DNA of 64,000 bases from Burkholderiales bacterium PBB1. Lineage in GTDB: Bacteria > Pseudomonadota > Gammaproteobacteria > Burkholderiales > Burkholderiaceae_C. How positions within the stretch are numbered: the first letter of the stretch is position 1; every line of letters starts with the position of its first letter. Of this stretch, positions 51,716-62,018 are shown in pieces. The notes beneath the pieces are model-generated. The model had not been told where the DNA came from and searched no databases. It saw nothing but the letters and a program-made list of their open reading frames with translations. Both the position numbers and the translations under genes were made by a program. Location: contig NKIN01000001.1 in NCBI GenBank assembly GCA_002255905.1, positions 930,001-994,000 of the forward strand. Direction: 5' to 3'.

Positions 51716-52978
51716 ATGGGCTTCCAACAAGGTCTTTCCGGTCTGAATGCCACCAGCAAGAACCTGGACGTCATCGGCAACAACATTGCCAATGCGAACA
51801 CCTTCGGCGCGAAGTCGTCGCGCGCAGAGTTCGCTGATGTCTATGCGAACTCGATCAATGGCGCTGGCGGCAGCAACGTCGGCATTGGCGTCAGTCTGGA
51901 GACGGTGGCCCAGCAGTTCACGCAGGGCAACATCTCGACGACGGGCAACCCACTGGATCTGGCCATCAACGGACGAGGTTTCTTCCAGGTGTTGCGCCCC
52001 AGCGGCGACACCGCCTACACCCGCAATGGCCAGTTCAAGCTGGACCGCGAGGGCTTTGTCGTCGACAACCTCGGCAACAAGCTGAAGGCCCAGCCCTGGG
52101 ACGACGCAACGGGTCGCGCCGTCGGCGACGCGCAGCCCATCCGGCTGCAGGCGGGCCTCGGGGCGCCGGTGGCCACCGGCGGCGGCAGCGATCCGGCACT
52201 GCGCGGCATCCGCATGGGGATCAATCTGAACGCCTCCAGCACGGTACCCACGCTGCCCATCGCGTTTGATCAGCCCGCCACCTACAACTACGCCACGTCG
52301 CAGACCACGTACGACAGCCAGGGTGCGCCGCTGACGATGAACTACTACTTTCGCAAGACAGCGGCCAACGAGTGGGACGTCTACGCGACGATCAATGGCC
52401 AGCCCTTCGATGGCCCTTCGCCTGCCACTGGCAAGGTCACATCGCTGAGCTTCGATTCGACCGGTGCATTGACGGCCCCCACCACCACGCCGACGATCGA
52501 TGTGGTCGATCCACGGAACACATCGTCCACACTGTTCGCTGCGCTGCCGGTCAATTTCTCCGGCAGCAGCCAGTACGCCTCGGGCTTCACCGTGAGCGAA
52601 CTGAAGCAGGACGGTTACGCCTCGGGCCAGTTGACCGGCATCAGCTTCGACGATTCCGGGGTGGTCAAGGCCACGTACTCGAACGGCCGCACCCAGAACC
52701 TCTCGCAGCTACAGCTGGTGGACTTCAGCAACCTGCAAGGGCTGCAGCCGATGGGTGCCAATCTGTGGCGCTCGACCTTCGCCTCTGGCGATCCGAGCAG
52801 CGGTGGCCCTCCGGGGACCGGCACCTACGGCGCCTTGCAGTCCGGTGCGCTGGAAGAGTCCAACGTCGATCTGACGGGCGAACTGGTCAACCTGATCACG
52901 GCGCAGCGCCTGTACCAGGCCAACGCCAAGACCATCTCGACGCAAGACCAGGTGCTGCAGACGCTGGTCAACATCTGA
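51716..52978 (+). CDS. flgE: Flagellar hook protein FlgE
   Basis: The hook subunit (420 aa). Rod/hook N-terminal motif SGLNATSKNLDVIGNNIANA, the DLAINGRGFFQVL block, and the C-terminal ESNVDLTGELVNLITAQRLYQ helix are conserved. The middle is the variable surface domain. The spacing to flgF is 36 bases. Confidence 0.96.
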   Translation: MGFQQGLSGLNATSKNLDVIGNNIANANTFGAKSSRAEFADVYANSINGAGGSNVGIGVSLETVAQQFTQGNISTTGNPLDLAINGRGFFQVLRPSGDTAYTRNGQFKLDREGFVVDNLGNKLKAQPWDDATGRAVGDAQPIRLQAGLGAPVATGGGSDPALRGIRMGINLNASSTVPTLPIAFDQPATYNYATSQTTYDSQGAPLTMNYYFRKTAANEWDVYATINGQPFDGPSPATGKVTSLSFDSTGALTAPTTTPTIDVVDPRNTSSTLFAALPVNFSGSSQYASGFTVSELKQDGYASGQLTGISFDDSGVVKATYSNGRTQNLSQLQLVDFSNLQGLQPMGANLWRSTFASGDPSSGGPPGTGTYGALQSGALEESNVDLTGELVNLITAQRLYQANAKTISTQDQVLQTLVNI

Positions 52979-53014
52979 GCCGGGCCCCTGAACTGATATG
53001 CCGAGGAGCTTGCG

Positions 53015-53743
53015 ATGGACCGCATGATCTACCTGTCGATGTCCGGCGCCAAGGCCACGCTGCAACGCCAGGACGTGCTGGCGCACAACCTGGCGAACGT
53101 GTCGACCACCGGCTTTCGCGCCGAACTGCAGGCGTTTCGCGCGGTGCCGGTGCAAGGCAGCGGCGCCAGCACACGGGTCTATGCGCTGGAATCGACGCCC
53201 GGCTACGACGCCACGCCGGGGCCGGTGTCCGCCACAGGACGCAATCTGGACGTTGCGGTGCGGGGCAATGCCTGGCTCGCGGTGCAGGCGCTGGACGGGA
53301 CCGAGGCCTACACCCGCGGAGGCTCGCTCGACGTCTCTGCCGACGGCACCCTGACCACACGCAGCGGTCTGAGCGTGCTCGGTGACGGTGGTCCCATCCA
53401 GGTGCCCGAGAACAGCGAGGTGTCCATTGCCGGCGACGGCACCATCAGCGCACGCACCGGCAACCAGCCTCCCCAGGCCATCGGCCGTTTGAAACTGGTG
53501 ACGCCCGAAGCGGCGTTGATCCGCGGCGAGGACGGGCTGTTCCGAGCCGCCGATGGCGCCGATCTGCCCGCCGATGCCACCGCCCGGGTGCAGGACGGCG
53601 CACTGGAAGGCTCGAACGTCAGCCCGGTCGAAACCATGGTGGCCATGATCTCTGCCGCCCGCCAGTTCGAGGCCCAGATGAAATTGATGCAGACCGCCAA
53701 GGACAACGAAACCGCCGCGGCACAGCTGCTCTCGATGAACTGA
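53015..53743 (+). CDS. flgF: Flagellar basal-body rod protein FlgF
   Basis: A proximal rod protein (242 aa). MIYLSMSGAKATLQRQDVLA, NLANVSTTGFRAELQAFRAV, LDVAVRGNAWLAVQALDG and the C-terminal SNVSPVETMVAMISAARQFE are the FlgF signatures. GAGGAG precedes the ATG at 53015. Confidence 0.96.
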   Translation: MDRMIYLSMSGAKATLQRQDVLAHNLANVSTTGFRAELQAFRAVPVQGSGASTRVYALESTPGYDATPGPVSATGRNLDVAVRGNAWLAVQALDGTEAYTRGGSLDVSADGTLTTRSGLSVLGDGGPIQVPENSEVSIAGDGTISARTGNQPPQAIGRLKLVTPEAALIRGEDGLFRAADGADLPADATARVQDGALEGSNVSPVETMVAMISAARQFEAQMKLMQTAKDNETAAAQLLSMN

Positions 53744-53787
53744 GCCTCGCCACGCGCGGCCTCAACCCCTGACCCAGGACAAACACC

Positions 53788-54570
53788 ATGATTCGTTCGC
53801 TGTGGATCGCCAAAACCGGCATGGAAGCGCAACAGACGCAGCTCGATGCCATTTCCAACAACCTGGCCAACGTCTCGACCAACGGCTACAAGAAGTCGCA
53901 CGCGGTGTTCGAGGACCTGATGTACCAGAACCTGCGTCAGGCCGGCGGCAACAGCAGCGAGCAGACGACCTTGCCGACCGGCCTCCAACTGGGCCTGGGC
54001 ACCCGCGCGGTGGCCACCGCACGCAGCTTCGCGCAGGGCAATCTTCAGCAAACCACGAATCCACTGGACGTGGCGATCAAGGGCAACGGCTTCTTTGAGG
54101 TCCAGATGCCCGACGGCACCACGGGCTACAGCCGGGACGGCTCGTTCCAGGTCAATTCGCAGGGCCAACTGGTGACCAACAACGGCTACACCGTCAACCC
54201 CGGCATCACCATCCCGACCAATGCGCAAAGCGTGACGATCGCGGCCGATGGCACGGTGAGCGTGGCCTTGCCGGGACAGGCCCTGCCGCAAACGGTGGGC
54301 CAGTTGCAACTGGCCAACTTCGTGAATCCGGCCGGTCTCGAGCCCAAGGGCCAGAACCTCTATGCCGAAACCGCCGCATCCGGCACGCCGAATACCGGCG
54401 CCCCGGGAGCGAACGGCACCGGTCAGCTGCAACAGGGTTTCGTCGAGACCTCGAACGTCAACGTGGTGGAAGAGTTGGTGTCGATGATCCAGACGCAGCG
54501 CGCCTACGAGCTCAATTCCAAGGCCATCAGCACCTCCGATCAGATGCTGCAGAAACTGGGACAGCTGTGA
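53788..54570 (+). CDS. flgG: Flagellar basal-body rod protein FlgG
   Basis: The distal rod subunit (260 aa) through which the L and P rings are threaded. [60 protein letters not shown] and the end [20 protein letters not shown] are typical, and the length is standard. The stop overlaps the flgH start (TGATG). Confidence 0.97.
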   Translation: MIRSLWIAKTGMEAQQTQLDAISNNLANVSTNGYKKSHAVFEDLMYQNLRQAGGNSSEQTTLPTGLQLGLGTRAVATARSFAQGNLQQTTNPLDVAIKGNGFFEVQMPDGTTGYSRDGSFQVNSQGQLVTNNGYTVNPGITIPTNAQSVTIAADGTVSVALPGQALPQTVGQLQLANFVNPAGLEPKGQNLYAETAASGTPNTGAPGANGTGQLQQGFVETSNVNVVEELVSMIQTQRAYELNSKAISTSDQMLQKLGQL

Positions 54571-55265
54571 TGAAGCTGATGAACCTCCTGCGTCCCTGCG
54601 GCGGCGTCGCAGCCGCACTCAGCGTGGCGGGCCTGTGCGGCTGCTCGGCGTTCGGGCTGGGCACCTCGGTCGATGTCGCCGTGCCGACGCACGCTGCGCC
54701 GATTGCCAATACCGCACCGCCGCCCATCAATGGCGCCATCTTCCAGGCCTCGCAGTACCGTCCGTTGTTCGAGGATCACCGCGCCCGCCTGGTCGGCGAC
54801 ACGCTCACGGTGCAGATCATCGAGAAGGTCTCGGCCACCCAGAAAAGCACGAGCACGATCGACAAGTCCGGCAAGGTCAGTGCAGGCATCAGCGCGGTGC
54901 CTCTGCTACCTTCCAGCTTGCTCAGTCGCACCAATGCGAGCGGCAACTCGGCCAACACCTTCGAGGGCAAGGGCAGCACCGAGAACACCAACGACTTCTC
55001 GGGGGTGATCACCGCGACCGTCACAGAAGTGCTGCCCAACGGGCACCTGCTGGTCTCTGGCGAGAAGCAGATCGGTGTCAACGACAACGTCGATGTGCTG
55101 CGCTTCTCCGGCCAGGTCGACCCGCGCACCATCCAGACCGGCAATGTGGTGGCTTCGGCGCAGATCGCCAATGTCCGGCTGGAGCACAAGGGCCGAGGCG
55201 CGCAGGCCGACGCCCAGATAATTGGGTGGTTGGCCCGGTTCTTTTTGACCGTTCTGCCGATTTAA
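54570..55265 (+). CDS. flgH: Flagellar L-ring protein FlgH
   Basis: The outer-membrane L-ring lipoprotein (231 aa). Lipobox LCGC with C25. Conserved parts are FEDHRARLVGDTLTVQIIEK, GEKQIGVNDNVDVLRFSGQV and the end AQIIGWLARFFLTVLPI. I took the ATG at 54570; a GTG at 54567 would only add one residue. It overlaps the flgG stop by one base. Confidence 0.96.
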   Translation: MKLMNLLRPCGGVAAALSVAGLCGCSAFGLGTSVDVAVPTHAAPIANTAPPPINGAIFQASQYRPLFEDHRARLVGDTLTVQIIEKVSATQKSTSTIDKSGKVSAGISAVPLLPSSLLSRTNASGNSANTFEGKGSTENTNDFSGVITATVTEVLPNGHLLVSGEKQIGVNDNVDVLRFSGQVDPRTIQTGNVVASAQIANVRLEHKGRGAQADAQIIGWLARFFLTVLPI

Positions 55266-55305
55266 GTTTGCCCAGAATCGGATGCATCACGAGGTGCATC
55301 CGGAC

Positions 55306-56436
55306 ATGAATACAAGCAAAAGAGGGTGGTGTGCGGCTGTCGGGATGGTCTGCGCCATCACCGGCGCCACAGTCGGATGGGTGGAGCCCGCCAGTGCCGC
55401 CCGCTTGAAGGAAATCGCCTCGGTCCAGGGTGTGCGCAGCAACCCGCTGATCGGCTATGGACTGGTCGTGGGCCTGGACGGTACCGGCGACCAGACCACC
55501 TCGGCGCCCTTCACCACACAAAGCCTCAGCTCGTTGCTGCAGCAGCTTGGCGTGACCATCCCCGCGGGCACCAACGTCCAGCTGAAGAACGTGGCCGCCG
55601 TGATGGTCACGGCCCAGCTGCCGGCCTTTGCGCAGCCCGGCCAGACCATCGATGTCAACGTGTCGTCGCTCGCCAACGCGAAAAGCCTGCGCGGTGGCGT
55701 GCTGATTGCCACGCCACTGAAGGGCGCCGACGGGCAGATCTATGCGCTGGCCCAAGGCAACCTGATCGTGGGCGGTGCGGGTGCCGCTGCAGGCGGCTCC
55801 AAGGTACAGATCAATCACCTGAGCGCCGGGCGCGTGCCCGAAGGCGCCACCGTCGAGCGCGCGGTGCCGACGCCGCTGAACATGGGCAACGCGCTGCAGC
55901 TTGATCTGCACGCCGATGACTACAACACGGCACGCGAAGTGGCTCGCACCATCAATACCCGCATGGGTGCCGGCATGGCCCAGGCGATCGACGGCCGCAG
56001 GGTGCGCGTGAGCATGCCCGAATCGTCCGACGCCCGCGTGTCGTTCATGGCCGACATCGAGAACCTCAACATCAACCTGGCGGCACCGGCCGCCCGCGTG
56101 ATCATCAATGCGCGCACCGGCTCGGTGGTGGTCAACGAATCGGTCACGCTGTCGCCGTGTGCGATCGCCCACGGCAATCTGTCGGTGACCATCAGCACCA
56201 CGCCGCTGGTCAGCCAGCCCAACGCCTTCTCGCAGGGGCAGACGGTGCAATCGGAAAAGAGTGACATCACGATCCGGCAGGAGCCCGGTTCGCTGATCGC
56301 GCTGCCGGCGGGCGCCAAGCTGGCCGATGTGGTCAAGGCGCTGAATTCGCTGGGGGCCACGCCGCAAGATTTGCTGGCGATCCTGCAGGCCATGAAGTCC
56401 GCCGGATCGCTGAATGCCGAGCTCGAGGTGATCTGA
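55306..56436 (+). CDS. flgI: Flagellar P-ring protein FlgI
   Basis: The periplasmic P-ring subunit (376 aa) with a signal peptide ending near PASAAR (residue ~34). The mature start RLKEIASVQGVRSNPLIGYG and GLVVGLDGTGDQTTSAPFT are the family hallmark, and the end ADVVKALNSLGATPQDLLAI is conserved. I chose the ATG at 55306 because GAGGT lies 10 bases upstream; an ATG at 55282 is possible. The stop overlaps flgJ (TGATG). Confidence 0.95.
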   Translation: MNTSKRGWCAAVGMVCAITGATVGWVEPASAARLKEIASVQGVRSNPLIGYGLVVGLDGTGDQTTSAPFTTQSLSSLLQQLGVTIPAGTNVQLKNVAAVMVTAQLPAFAQPGQTIDVNVSSLANAKSLRGGVLIATPLKGADGQIYALAQGNLIVGGAGAAAGGSKVQINHLSAGRVPEGATVERAVPTPLNMGNALQLDLHADDYNTAREVARTINTRMGAGMAQAIDGRRVRVSMPESSDARVSFMADIENLNINLAAPAARVIINARTGSVVVNESVTLSPCAIAHGNLSVTISTTPLVSQPNAFSQGQTVQSEKSDITIRQEPGSLIALPAGAKLADVVKALNSLGATPQDLLAILQAMKSAGSLNAELEVI

Positions 56437-57347
56437 TGAACCTGCCGTCGACGTCGTTGTTGCCAGGTGCCGTGACCAGTTCGGCGGCCACGGCCACCGA
56501 CGCGCGCGCATTGGCGGCACTGCGCAATGGCGCAGCACGCGACCCGAAGGCGGCCATCAAGGAAACCGCGAAGCAGTTTGAAACACTGTTCATGCAACAG
56601 CTCCTGAAGGGCATGCGCGAGGCACAGTCGGCCATGTCCTCTGGCATGCTGACCAACCAGGGTACCCAGCTCGGCAACGACATGCTCGACGCGGAATACG
56701 CCAAGAAGATCAGCGGCGCCCCGGGCGGACTGGCCGACGTGATTGCACGCCAGCTCGAGCGGCAGATGGGCAACGTCGTGTCGCCCGCAGCCGCCGATGG
56801 CAGCGCGAAACCGGTCGGCGCCGCGGCGGGCAGCGGGACAACGTCGGTGACGGCCTCTCAGCGGCAGATCGATTTCGTGCAGCGCCACACCGAGGCCGCC
56901 CGAGCCGCCGAGGCTCAAACCGGCATCCCGGCCAGCTTCATGGTCGCCCAGGCCGCCCACGAGTCGGGCTGGGGACGACACGAGATCAAGAACGCCGACG
57001 GATCGACCTCGTTCAACGTGTTCGGCATCAAGGCCGGCCCAGGCTGGACCGGCCGTGTGGCCGAGGTGACGACCACCGAAGTGATTGACGGCACCGCGCG
57101 CAAGGTGACGGCCAAGTTCCGCGCCTATGACTCGTATGAGGCGTCATTCAACGACTACGCCCGCCTGATGAAGGACAGCCCCCGTTACAGCCGTGTGGTT
57201 GCCGACGCCAGCGCCGGGGCCACCGGTGCGGTGGGTTTCGCGCAGGGCTTGCAACGCGCGGGCTATGCCACCGACCCGGCCTATGCCGACAAGCTGACCC
57301 GCGTCATCAACACCACGCTGCGCCTGCAGCGGGTGATGACGACCTGA
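56436..57347 (+). CDS. flgJ: Flagellar rod assembly protein/muramidase FlgJ
   Basis: A bifunctional protein (303 aa). Residues ~40-95 are the rod-binding domain (KQFETLFMQQLLKGMREA). After a linker, residues ~145-303 form a glucosaminidase domain with catalytic E176 (AQAAHESGWGRHEIK) that opens peptidoglycan for the rod. This two-domain form is typical of beta- and gammaproteobacteria. Confidence 0.95.
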   Translation: MNLPSTSLLPGAVTSSAATATDARALAALRNGAARDPKAAIKETAKQFETLFMQQLLKGMREAQSAMSSGMLTNQGTQLGNDMLDAEYAKKISGAPGGLADVIARQLERQMGNVVSPAAADGSAKPVGAAAGSGTTSVTASQRQIDFVQRHTEAARAAEAQTGIPASFMVAQAAHESGWGRHEIKNADGSTSFNVFGIKAGPGWTGRVAEVTTTEVIDGTARKVTAKFRAYDSYEASFNDYARLMKDSPRYSRVVADASAGATGAVGFAQGLQRAGYATDPAYADKLTRVINTTLRLQRVMTT

Positions 57348-57378
57348 CCCCACAGCCGCCTCAGAGGATCGCCACACC

Positions 57379-59418
57379 ATGGGTACTGGAGCACTGTCGT
57401 CGCTGGGCACACGGGCCCTGGGTGCGGCCTTTGCACAGCTGCAGACCACCGGCAACAACATCGCCAACGCCAACACGCGGGGCTACTCGCGGCAGGAGGT
57501 GGAGCTGTCGTCGTCGAACGGGCAATACACCGGCGCGGGCTTCTTCGGGCGGGGTGTCGACATCACGACGGTCACGCGTGCCCACGATGACTTTCTGACC
57601 CAGCAGGCGGCCCTGGCGCGATCGCAGGCCAGTGCCGACAGCGCACGCAGCGACCAGCTCGCGCAACTCGAGAAGGTGTTTGGCGTCGGTGAAGCCGGGC
57701 TCGGCTACTCGGCCACCCAGTTCTTCAACGCGTTCACCGATGTGTCGACCAAGCCGCAGGACGAAACAGCGCGCCAGGTCGTGCTGGCGCGGGCGAACGA
57801 TCTGGCGTCTCGATTCAATGCGGCTGCGCAGCAGATCGATACGCTGCAGGCGGGTGTGACCCAGCAGATCCAGGTGTCGGTGGCCTCGGTCAACAGCCTG
57901 ACCGAGCAGATCGCGGCGCTGAACAAGCGCATCGTCGATGCCCGCGGCCTGGGCCAGCCGCCCAATGACCTGCTCGACAAGCGCGACACCGCGATCAACG
58001 ACCTCAGCCAGTACGTGCAGGTCTCGACGGTGCCGGCCGATGACGGTTCTCTGTCGGTGTTCCTGGGCGGAGGGCAATCGCTGGTGGTGGGTGCGCAAAC
58101 CACCAAGCTCATCGCGATGTACGACCCGTACGACGCCACGCGGGCGGTGCTTGGCGTGGCCGGACAGAACGGCAGCCGGCAAATCGACGATTCGCTGCTG
58201 TCGTCCGGCTCGATCTCGGGCCTGCTGCGTTTCCAGAACAGCGACCTGACCGATGCCCGCAATCAGCTCGGTCAGCTGGCACTGGGCATCGGCCAGCAGG
58301 TCAATGAACAACAAGCGCTCGGCCTCGATCTGCTGGGCCAGCCCGGTGCGGCGATGTTCCGCTTCGGCGACGTGTCCGGTGCGCCGGTGATCACCGGCCG
58401 TTCGCTGGCCACCAACAGCGGCAGCGGCAGCGTGTTGCTCACCCTGCAGTCGCCTGCCTCGCTGGCCGCTGCACAGATCAGCGGCGTGCAGGCGAGTGAC
58501 TACGAATTGACCGCCGACGGTGCGGGTGGCTTCCAGCTGCAGCGGCTCAGCGGTGGAAAACCGGATCCGGCCTTTGCGGCGCGTACCGTCGCCAATGGCG
58601 ACATCGTCGACGGCTTCCAGATCAATGTCAGTGGCACCGCGTCGGCGGGTGATCGGTTCTTGCTGCAGCCCGCGGGCGGTGCAGCGCGCGATTTCCGGAT
58701 CGACATGGTCAACCCGAAGCTGATCGCCGCAGCGTCACCGTTGAGTGTCACCGCTGGCAGCTCGAACAAGGGAACGGGCAGCGTACTGGCCCTGGCGGCT
58801 GGCAGCGTGAGCGCTGGCACCCATCCCAATTTGCCGGCAACACTGCAGTTCCAGGTGACCGCGACACCGGGTCAGTACACCTACACCTGGACCGATTCAT
58901 CTGGCACCAGCACACCGGCGGCATGGCAACCGGGCCAGCCGATCGATTACCCCGGCACAACGGCCACCAACGGCTTCAAGATCAACATCACCGGGGTGCC
59001 GGTGGCCGCAGACCCGCTGGCCTCGCCGGCGGTGATTGGCGACAGCTTCACTGTCGGCCGCAACACCTATCCGCTGTCGGACAACCGCAACGCCAACGGC
59101 CTGCTGTCACTGCGCGATGCCTCGCTGGTTGGCGCGGTGTGGAGTGGCGGTACCTTGCAGCCGGGCGCCAGCGTCACCGATGCCTACGCGAACGTGATCG
59201 CCAACGTGGGCGTGCGGGTCCAGAGCGCCAGGGCGTCGGCGGACCTGTCGACGTCGGTGGCCGAGCAGGCCAACAAGGATCTGGCTGCCAAGTCCGGGGT
59301 CAACCTGGACGAAGAGGCCGCGCGCCTGATCCAGTACCAGCAGAGCTACCAGGCGGCCGCCAAGATGCTGCAGGTGGCGCAGTCGATCTTCGACTCCTTG
59401 CTCCAGCTCGCGCGCTGA
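57379..59418 (+). CDS. flgK: Flagellar hook-associated protein FlgK (HAP1)
   Basis: The first hook-filament junction protein (679 aa, larger than the ~550 aa E. coli form). LGAAFAQLQTTGNNIANANT followed by the GYSRQEVELS block, and the end SGVNLDEEAARLIQYQQSYQ are conserved. The added length is in the central surface domains (residues ~300-600), which are rich in Ser, Gly and Thr. A chaperone, FlgN, is encoded nearby. Confidence 0.96.
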   Translation: MGTGALSSLGTRALGAAFAQLQTTGNNIANANTRGYSRQEVELSSSNGQYTGAGFFGRGVDITTVTRAHDDFLTQQAALARSQASADSARSDQLAQLEKVFGVGEAGLGYSATQFFNAFTDVSTKPQDETARQVVLARANDLASRFNAAAQQIDTLQAGVTQQIQVSVASVNSLTEQIAALNKRIVDARGLGQPPNDLLDKRDTAINDLSQYVQVSTVPADDGSLSVFLGGGQSLVVGAQTTKLIAMYDPYDATRAVLGVAGQNGSRQIDDSLLSSGSISGLLRFQNSDLTDARNQLGQLALGIGQQVNEQQALGLDLLGQPGAAMFRFGDVSGAPVITGRSLATNSGSGSVLLTLQSPASLAAAQISGVQASDYELTADGAGGFQLQRLSGGKPDPAFAARTVANGDIVDGFQINVSGTASAGDRFLLQPAGGAARDFRIDMVNPKLIAAASPLSVTAGSSNKGTGSVLALAAGSVSAGTHPNLPATLQFQVTATPGQYTYTWTDSSGTSTPAAWQPGQPIDYPGTTATNGFKINITGVPVAADPLASPAVIGDSFTVGRNTYPLSDNRNANGLLSLRDASLVGAVWSGGTLQPGASVTDAYANVIANVGVRVQSARASADLSTSVAEQANKDLAAKSGVNLDEEAARLIQYQQSYQAAAKMLQVAQSIFDSLLQLAR

Positions 59419-59472
59419 CGTGCCGCCTTCGCCAGGCTGACCTGTCACTACCCCCTCGATCGAGAGACCGCC

Positions 59473-60702
59473 ATGCGCATCACCACCGCCAGCAGCTACG
59501 CCACGACGATCGACAACCTTCAGCAGCGCCAACAAGACCTGAGCGACGCGCAGACACGGCTCAGCAGCGGCAAGCGGGTGCTCCGGGCGAGCGACGATCC
59601 GGCGGCCGCCGCGCGTGCCGAGCGGGCACTGGCCGCCGAGGCGCGCAGCGATGCGTCGCAACGCAGTGCGTCAGCCAGCAAGGTGCTGGTCGGGCAGACC
59701 GAAAGCGCTCTCGGCGATGCCAATGAACTGTTGTCTCAGGCCCGCGAAGCGCTGGTGGCGGCCGGCAATGCCAGTTACACCGATGCGGAGCGGGCGATCC
59801 AGGCGAACAAGATCCAGGGCCTGCGTGATCAATTGCTGCAGGTGGCCAACCGATCCGATGGGGCAGGCAGCTATCTGTTCGGCGGCCAGGGATCGAACCA
59901 ACCGCCATTCATCGACACGCCCAGCGGGGTCGCGTTCCGAGGCATCGCCGGGCAGACACTGACCGATGCGGACACCTCGCTGCCGCTCAGCAGCGACGGC
60001 AACGCGGCCTGGTTGTCCTCACGCACAGGCAATGGCGTTTTTGTCACCCAAGCCGCCGGGAACAACGTCACCAACCAACCCGTGAAGGGCGCCTGGATCG
60101 ATGCCGGCAGCGTCAACGACCCCTCGCAGTTGTTTCCAGTTGCCGACACCGGCTACCGCATCCGCTTCACCAGCGCCACCGACTACACGATCGAGAGTTT
60201 TCCGCTGGCCACGCCGAACGTTGCCACCACCGAAAGCACGGGCACCTTCAGCAGCGGCCGTGCGATCGATCTGCATGGCACCAGCGTCAACATTTCGGGA
60301 GCGCCGGTTGCGGGCGATCAGTTCGAAATCACGCCGTCGACGCCGACATTGAGCGTGTTTGCCGTCCTGGATCAGGCCGTCGCCAACCTCAAGCAGACCG
60401 GGCTGAGTGGATCGCAGCGCGCCCAGGGCACATCCGACGCGTTGCGCAACGTGGATGCCAGTCTGGGAGCCCTCAGCACGGCCCGATCGGCGGCAGGCGA
60501 TGTGCTCAATCGCATCGACGGTGTCACCGATCGGCTGTCGGCCCAGAAGCTGGAAGCGCAGACGCAGCGGTCGAACGCCGAGGATCTGGACTTGGTTGAG
60601 GCGCTGTCGGAATTTCAGCTCAAGCAGAACGGCTACGATGCTGCCCTGAAGTCGTATTCGGCAGTGCAAAAACTCTCGCTGTTCCAATACCTCAATCCCT
60701 GA
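59473..60702 (+). CDS. flgL: Flagellar hook-associated protein FlgL (HAP3)
   Basis: The second junction protein (409 aa). MRITTASSYATTIDNLQQRQ, SDAQTRLSSGKRVLRASDDP and the C-terminal DLVEALSEFQLKQNGYDAAL are flagellin-like helices typical of FlgL. It is the last structural flg gene; no terminator was seen after it. Confidence 0.95.
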   Translation: MRITTASSYATTIDNLQQRQQDLSDAQTRLSSGKRVLRASDDPAAAARAERALAAEARSDASQRSASASKVLVGQTESALGDANELLSQAREALVAAGNASYTDAERAIQANKIQGLRDQLLQVANRSDGAGSYLFGGQGSNQPPFIDTPSGVAFRGIAGQTLTDADTSLPLSSDGNAAWLSSRTGNGVFVTQAAGNNVTNQPVKGAWIDAGSVNDPSQLFPVADTGYRIRFTSATDYTIESFPLATPNVATTESTGTFSSGRAIDLHGTSVNISGAPVAGDQFEITPSTPTLSVFAVLDQAVANLKQTGLSGSQRAQGTSDALRNVDASLGALSTARSAAGDVLNRIDGVTDRLSAQKLEAQTQRSNAEDLDLVEALSEFQLKQNGYDAALKSYSAVQKLSLFQYLNP

Positions 60703-60761
60703 TCGGGGCAGACTCCGCACGCGTTCGCCCGGTTGCGCCCCTTCGCTGCTTAGGAGTTCTT

Positions 60762-61970
60762 GTGCTGGAAGCCGAAATACTGGGTCAGGTGGCGCTGGGC
60801 TACTCCGCCTTCATCGACCGCAATCGCACGGTCGCTGCCACCCGGCTGACGGTCTTTCCTCTGCGCCCCGACGTGGCCCTCGATGCGGGGCAACTGCTGA
60901 GCGCCGTGTCCGCGGTATGGCCGGAAAACGGTGGGCGGGTGTCGCTGAACATCACCAGCGAGAGCCTGCTGCATGACCTGTTGCAGACGTCGCCCACCCG
61001 CAACCTGATGGTCGAGGTGCCTGCCTTCATGGCAGCCGACCCAGTGAACACCGCTGCCATCATCGCGCTGCATGCGCATGGCACCACGCTGATGCTCAAG
61101 GGCCGCCCGCTGAAGGAGCTGCCCCGCGAAGTCCTTCCGTGCTTCACGCAATCGATCATCGATCTGTCAGACGACCGCCGGGTGGCCGGCGGCGCGGCGC
61201 CAGAAGGGGTGAACCGTACCATTCCTCACGTGTTGGCCGGAATCAACACGCCCGCCGACATGGAAGGGGCGTTCAACCGGGGTGCCGTCGCTGTGCTGGG
61301 CTGGCCGCTCGGCGATGAAGTCACCGAACGCCCCAAGGGCGGCCGTGCACCACCGACGCCCATCGATCTGCAGACGGTGGTCGAGCTCATCCGCCAGGTC
61401 GACGCAGAAGAATCCGCCGAGAAGCTGGAAAACACCCTCAAGCGCGATCCTTCGCTCGGCTTCAAGGTGCTGCGCTACATCAACTCGGCGGCGTTCGGCC
61501 TGTCGGTGGAGGTCAGCTCTTTCCGCCATGCATTGATGTTGCTGGGCTACCAGCGGCTCAAGCGCTGGCTGGCGCTGTTGCTCGCCACGGCCAGCAAGGA
61601 ACCCAACATGCGCGCGGCGATGTTCGCATCGGTGCGACGCGGCCTGCTGATGGAAGAGCTGGCGCGCAACACGGGCGGCGATGCCGAGATGCGCAACGAG
61701 CTCTTCATCTGCGGGGTGTTCTCGCTGCTGGACCGTCTGTTTCAGCAGCCGCTGGCCGAGCTGTTGCGCACCATTCCGGTCCCGCAGCTGGTGCATGAGA
61801 CCCTGATCGACGGCACCGGCCCTTACGCGCCTTACTTCAATCTGGTGAAGGCAATCGAAGCGGAGTCGCTCTACGACTTCCGAGAATGCGCCGATGCCTT
61901 GATGATGGGTGTGCGCGAGATCAATCAGGCCGAGTTGCGGGCCTTGGCCGCGGCCGCAGATCTCGACTGA
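60762..61970 (+). CDS. HDOD domain protein with degenerate EAL-like N-terminal domain
   Basis: A 402 aa signalling protein of the YuxH type. Residues ~5-190 resemble an EAL phosphodiesterase barrel, but the catalytic Glu/Asp motifs are missing (the strand corresponding to EAL reads VEVPAFM; VLAGINTPADMEGAFNRGA corresponds to the later EGVET-like part). Residues ~195-390 are an HDOD domain (DPSLGFKVLRYINSAAFGL; SSFRHALMLLGYQRLKRWL). It starts with GTG at 60762 after TAGGAG. It is co-oriented with flgL 59 bases upstream, so a role in motility control is likely but not shown. Confidence 0.9.
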   Translation: MLEAEILGQVALGYSAFIDRNRTVAATRLTVFPLRPDVALDAGQLLSAVSAVWPENGGRVSLNITSESLLHDLLQTSPTRNLMVEVPAFMAADPVNTAAIIALHAHGTTLMLKGRPLKELPREVLPCFTQSIIDLSDDRRVAGGAAPEGVNRTIPHVLAGINTPADMEGAFNRGAVAVLGWPLGDEVTERPKGGRAPPTPIDLQTVVELIRQVDAEESAEKLENTLKRDPSLGFKVLRYINSAAFGLSVEVSSFRHALMLLGYQRLKRWLALLLATASKEPNMRAAMFASVRRGLLMEELARNTGGDAEMRNELFICGVFSLLDRLFQQPLAELLRTIPVPQLVHETLIDGTGPYAPYFNLVKAIEAESLYDFRECADALMMGVREINQAELRALAAAADLD

Positions 61971-62018
61971 CGACGTGACGAACGCCAGGGCTCGGTGTGA
62001 CACGATAAATTCGCAGGC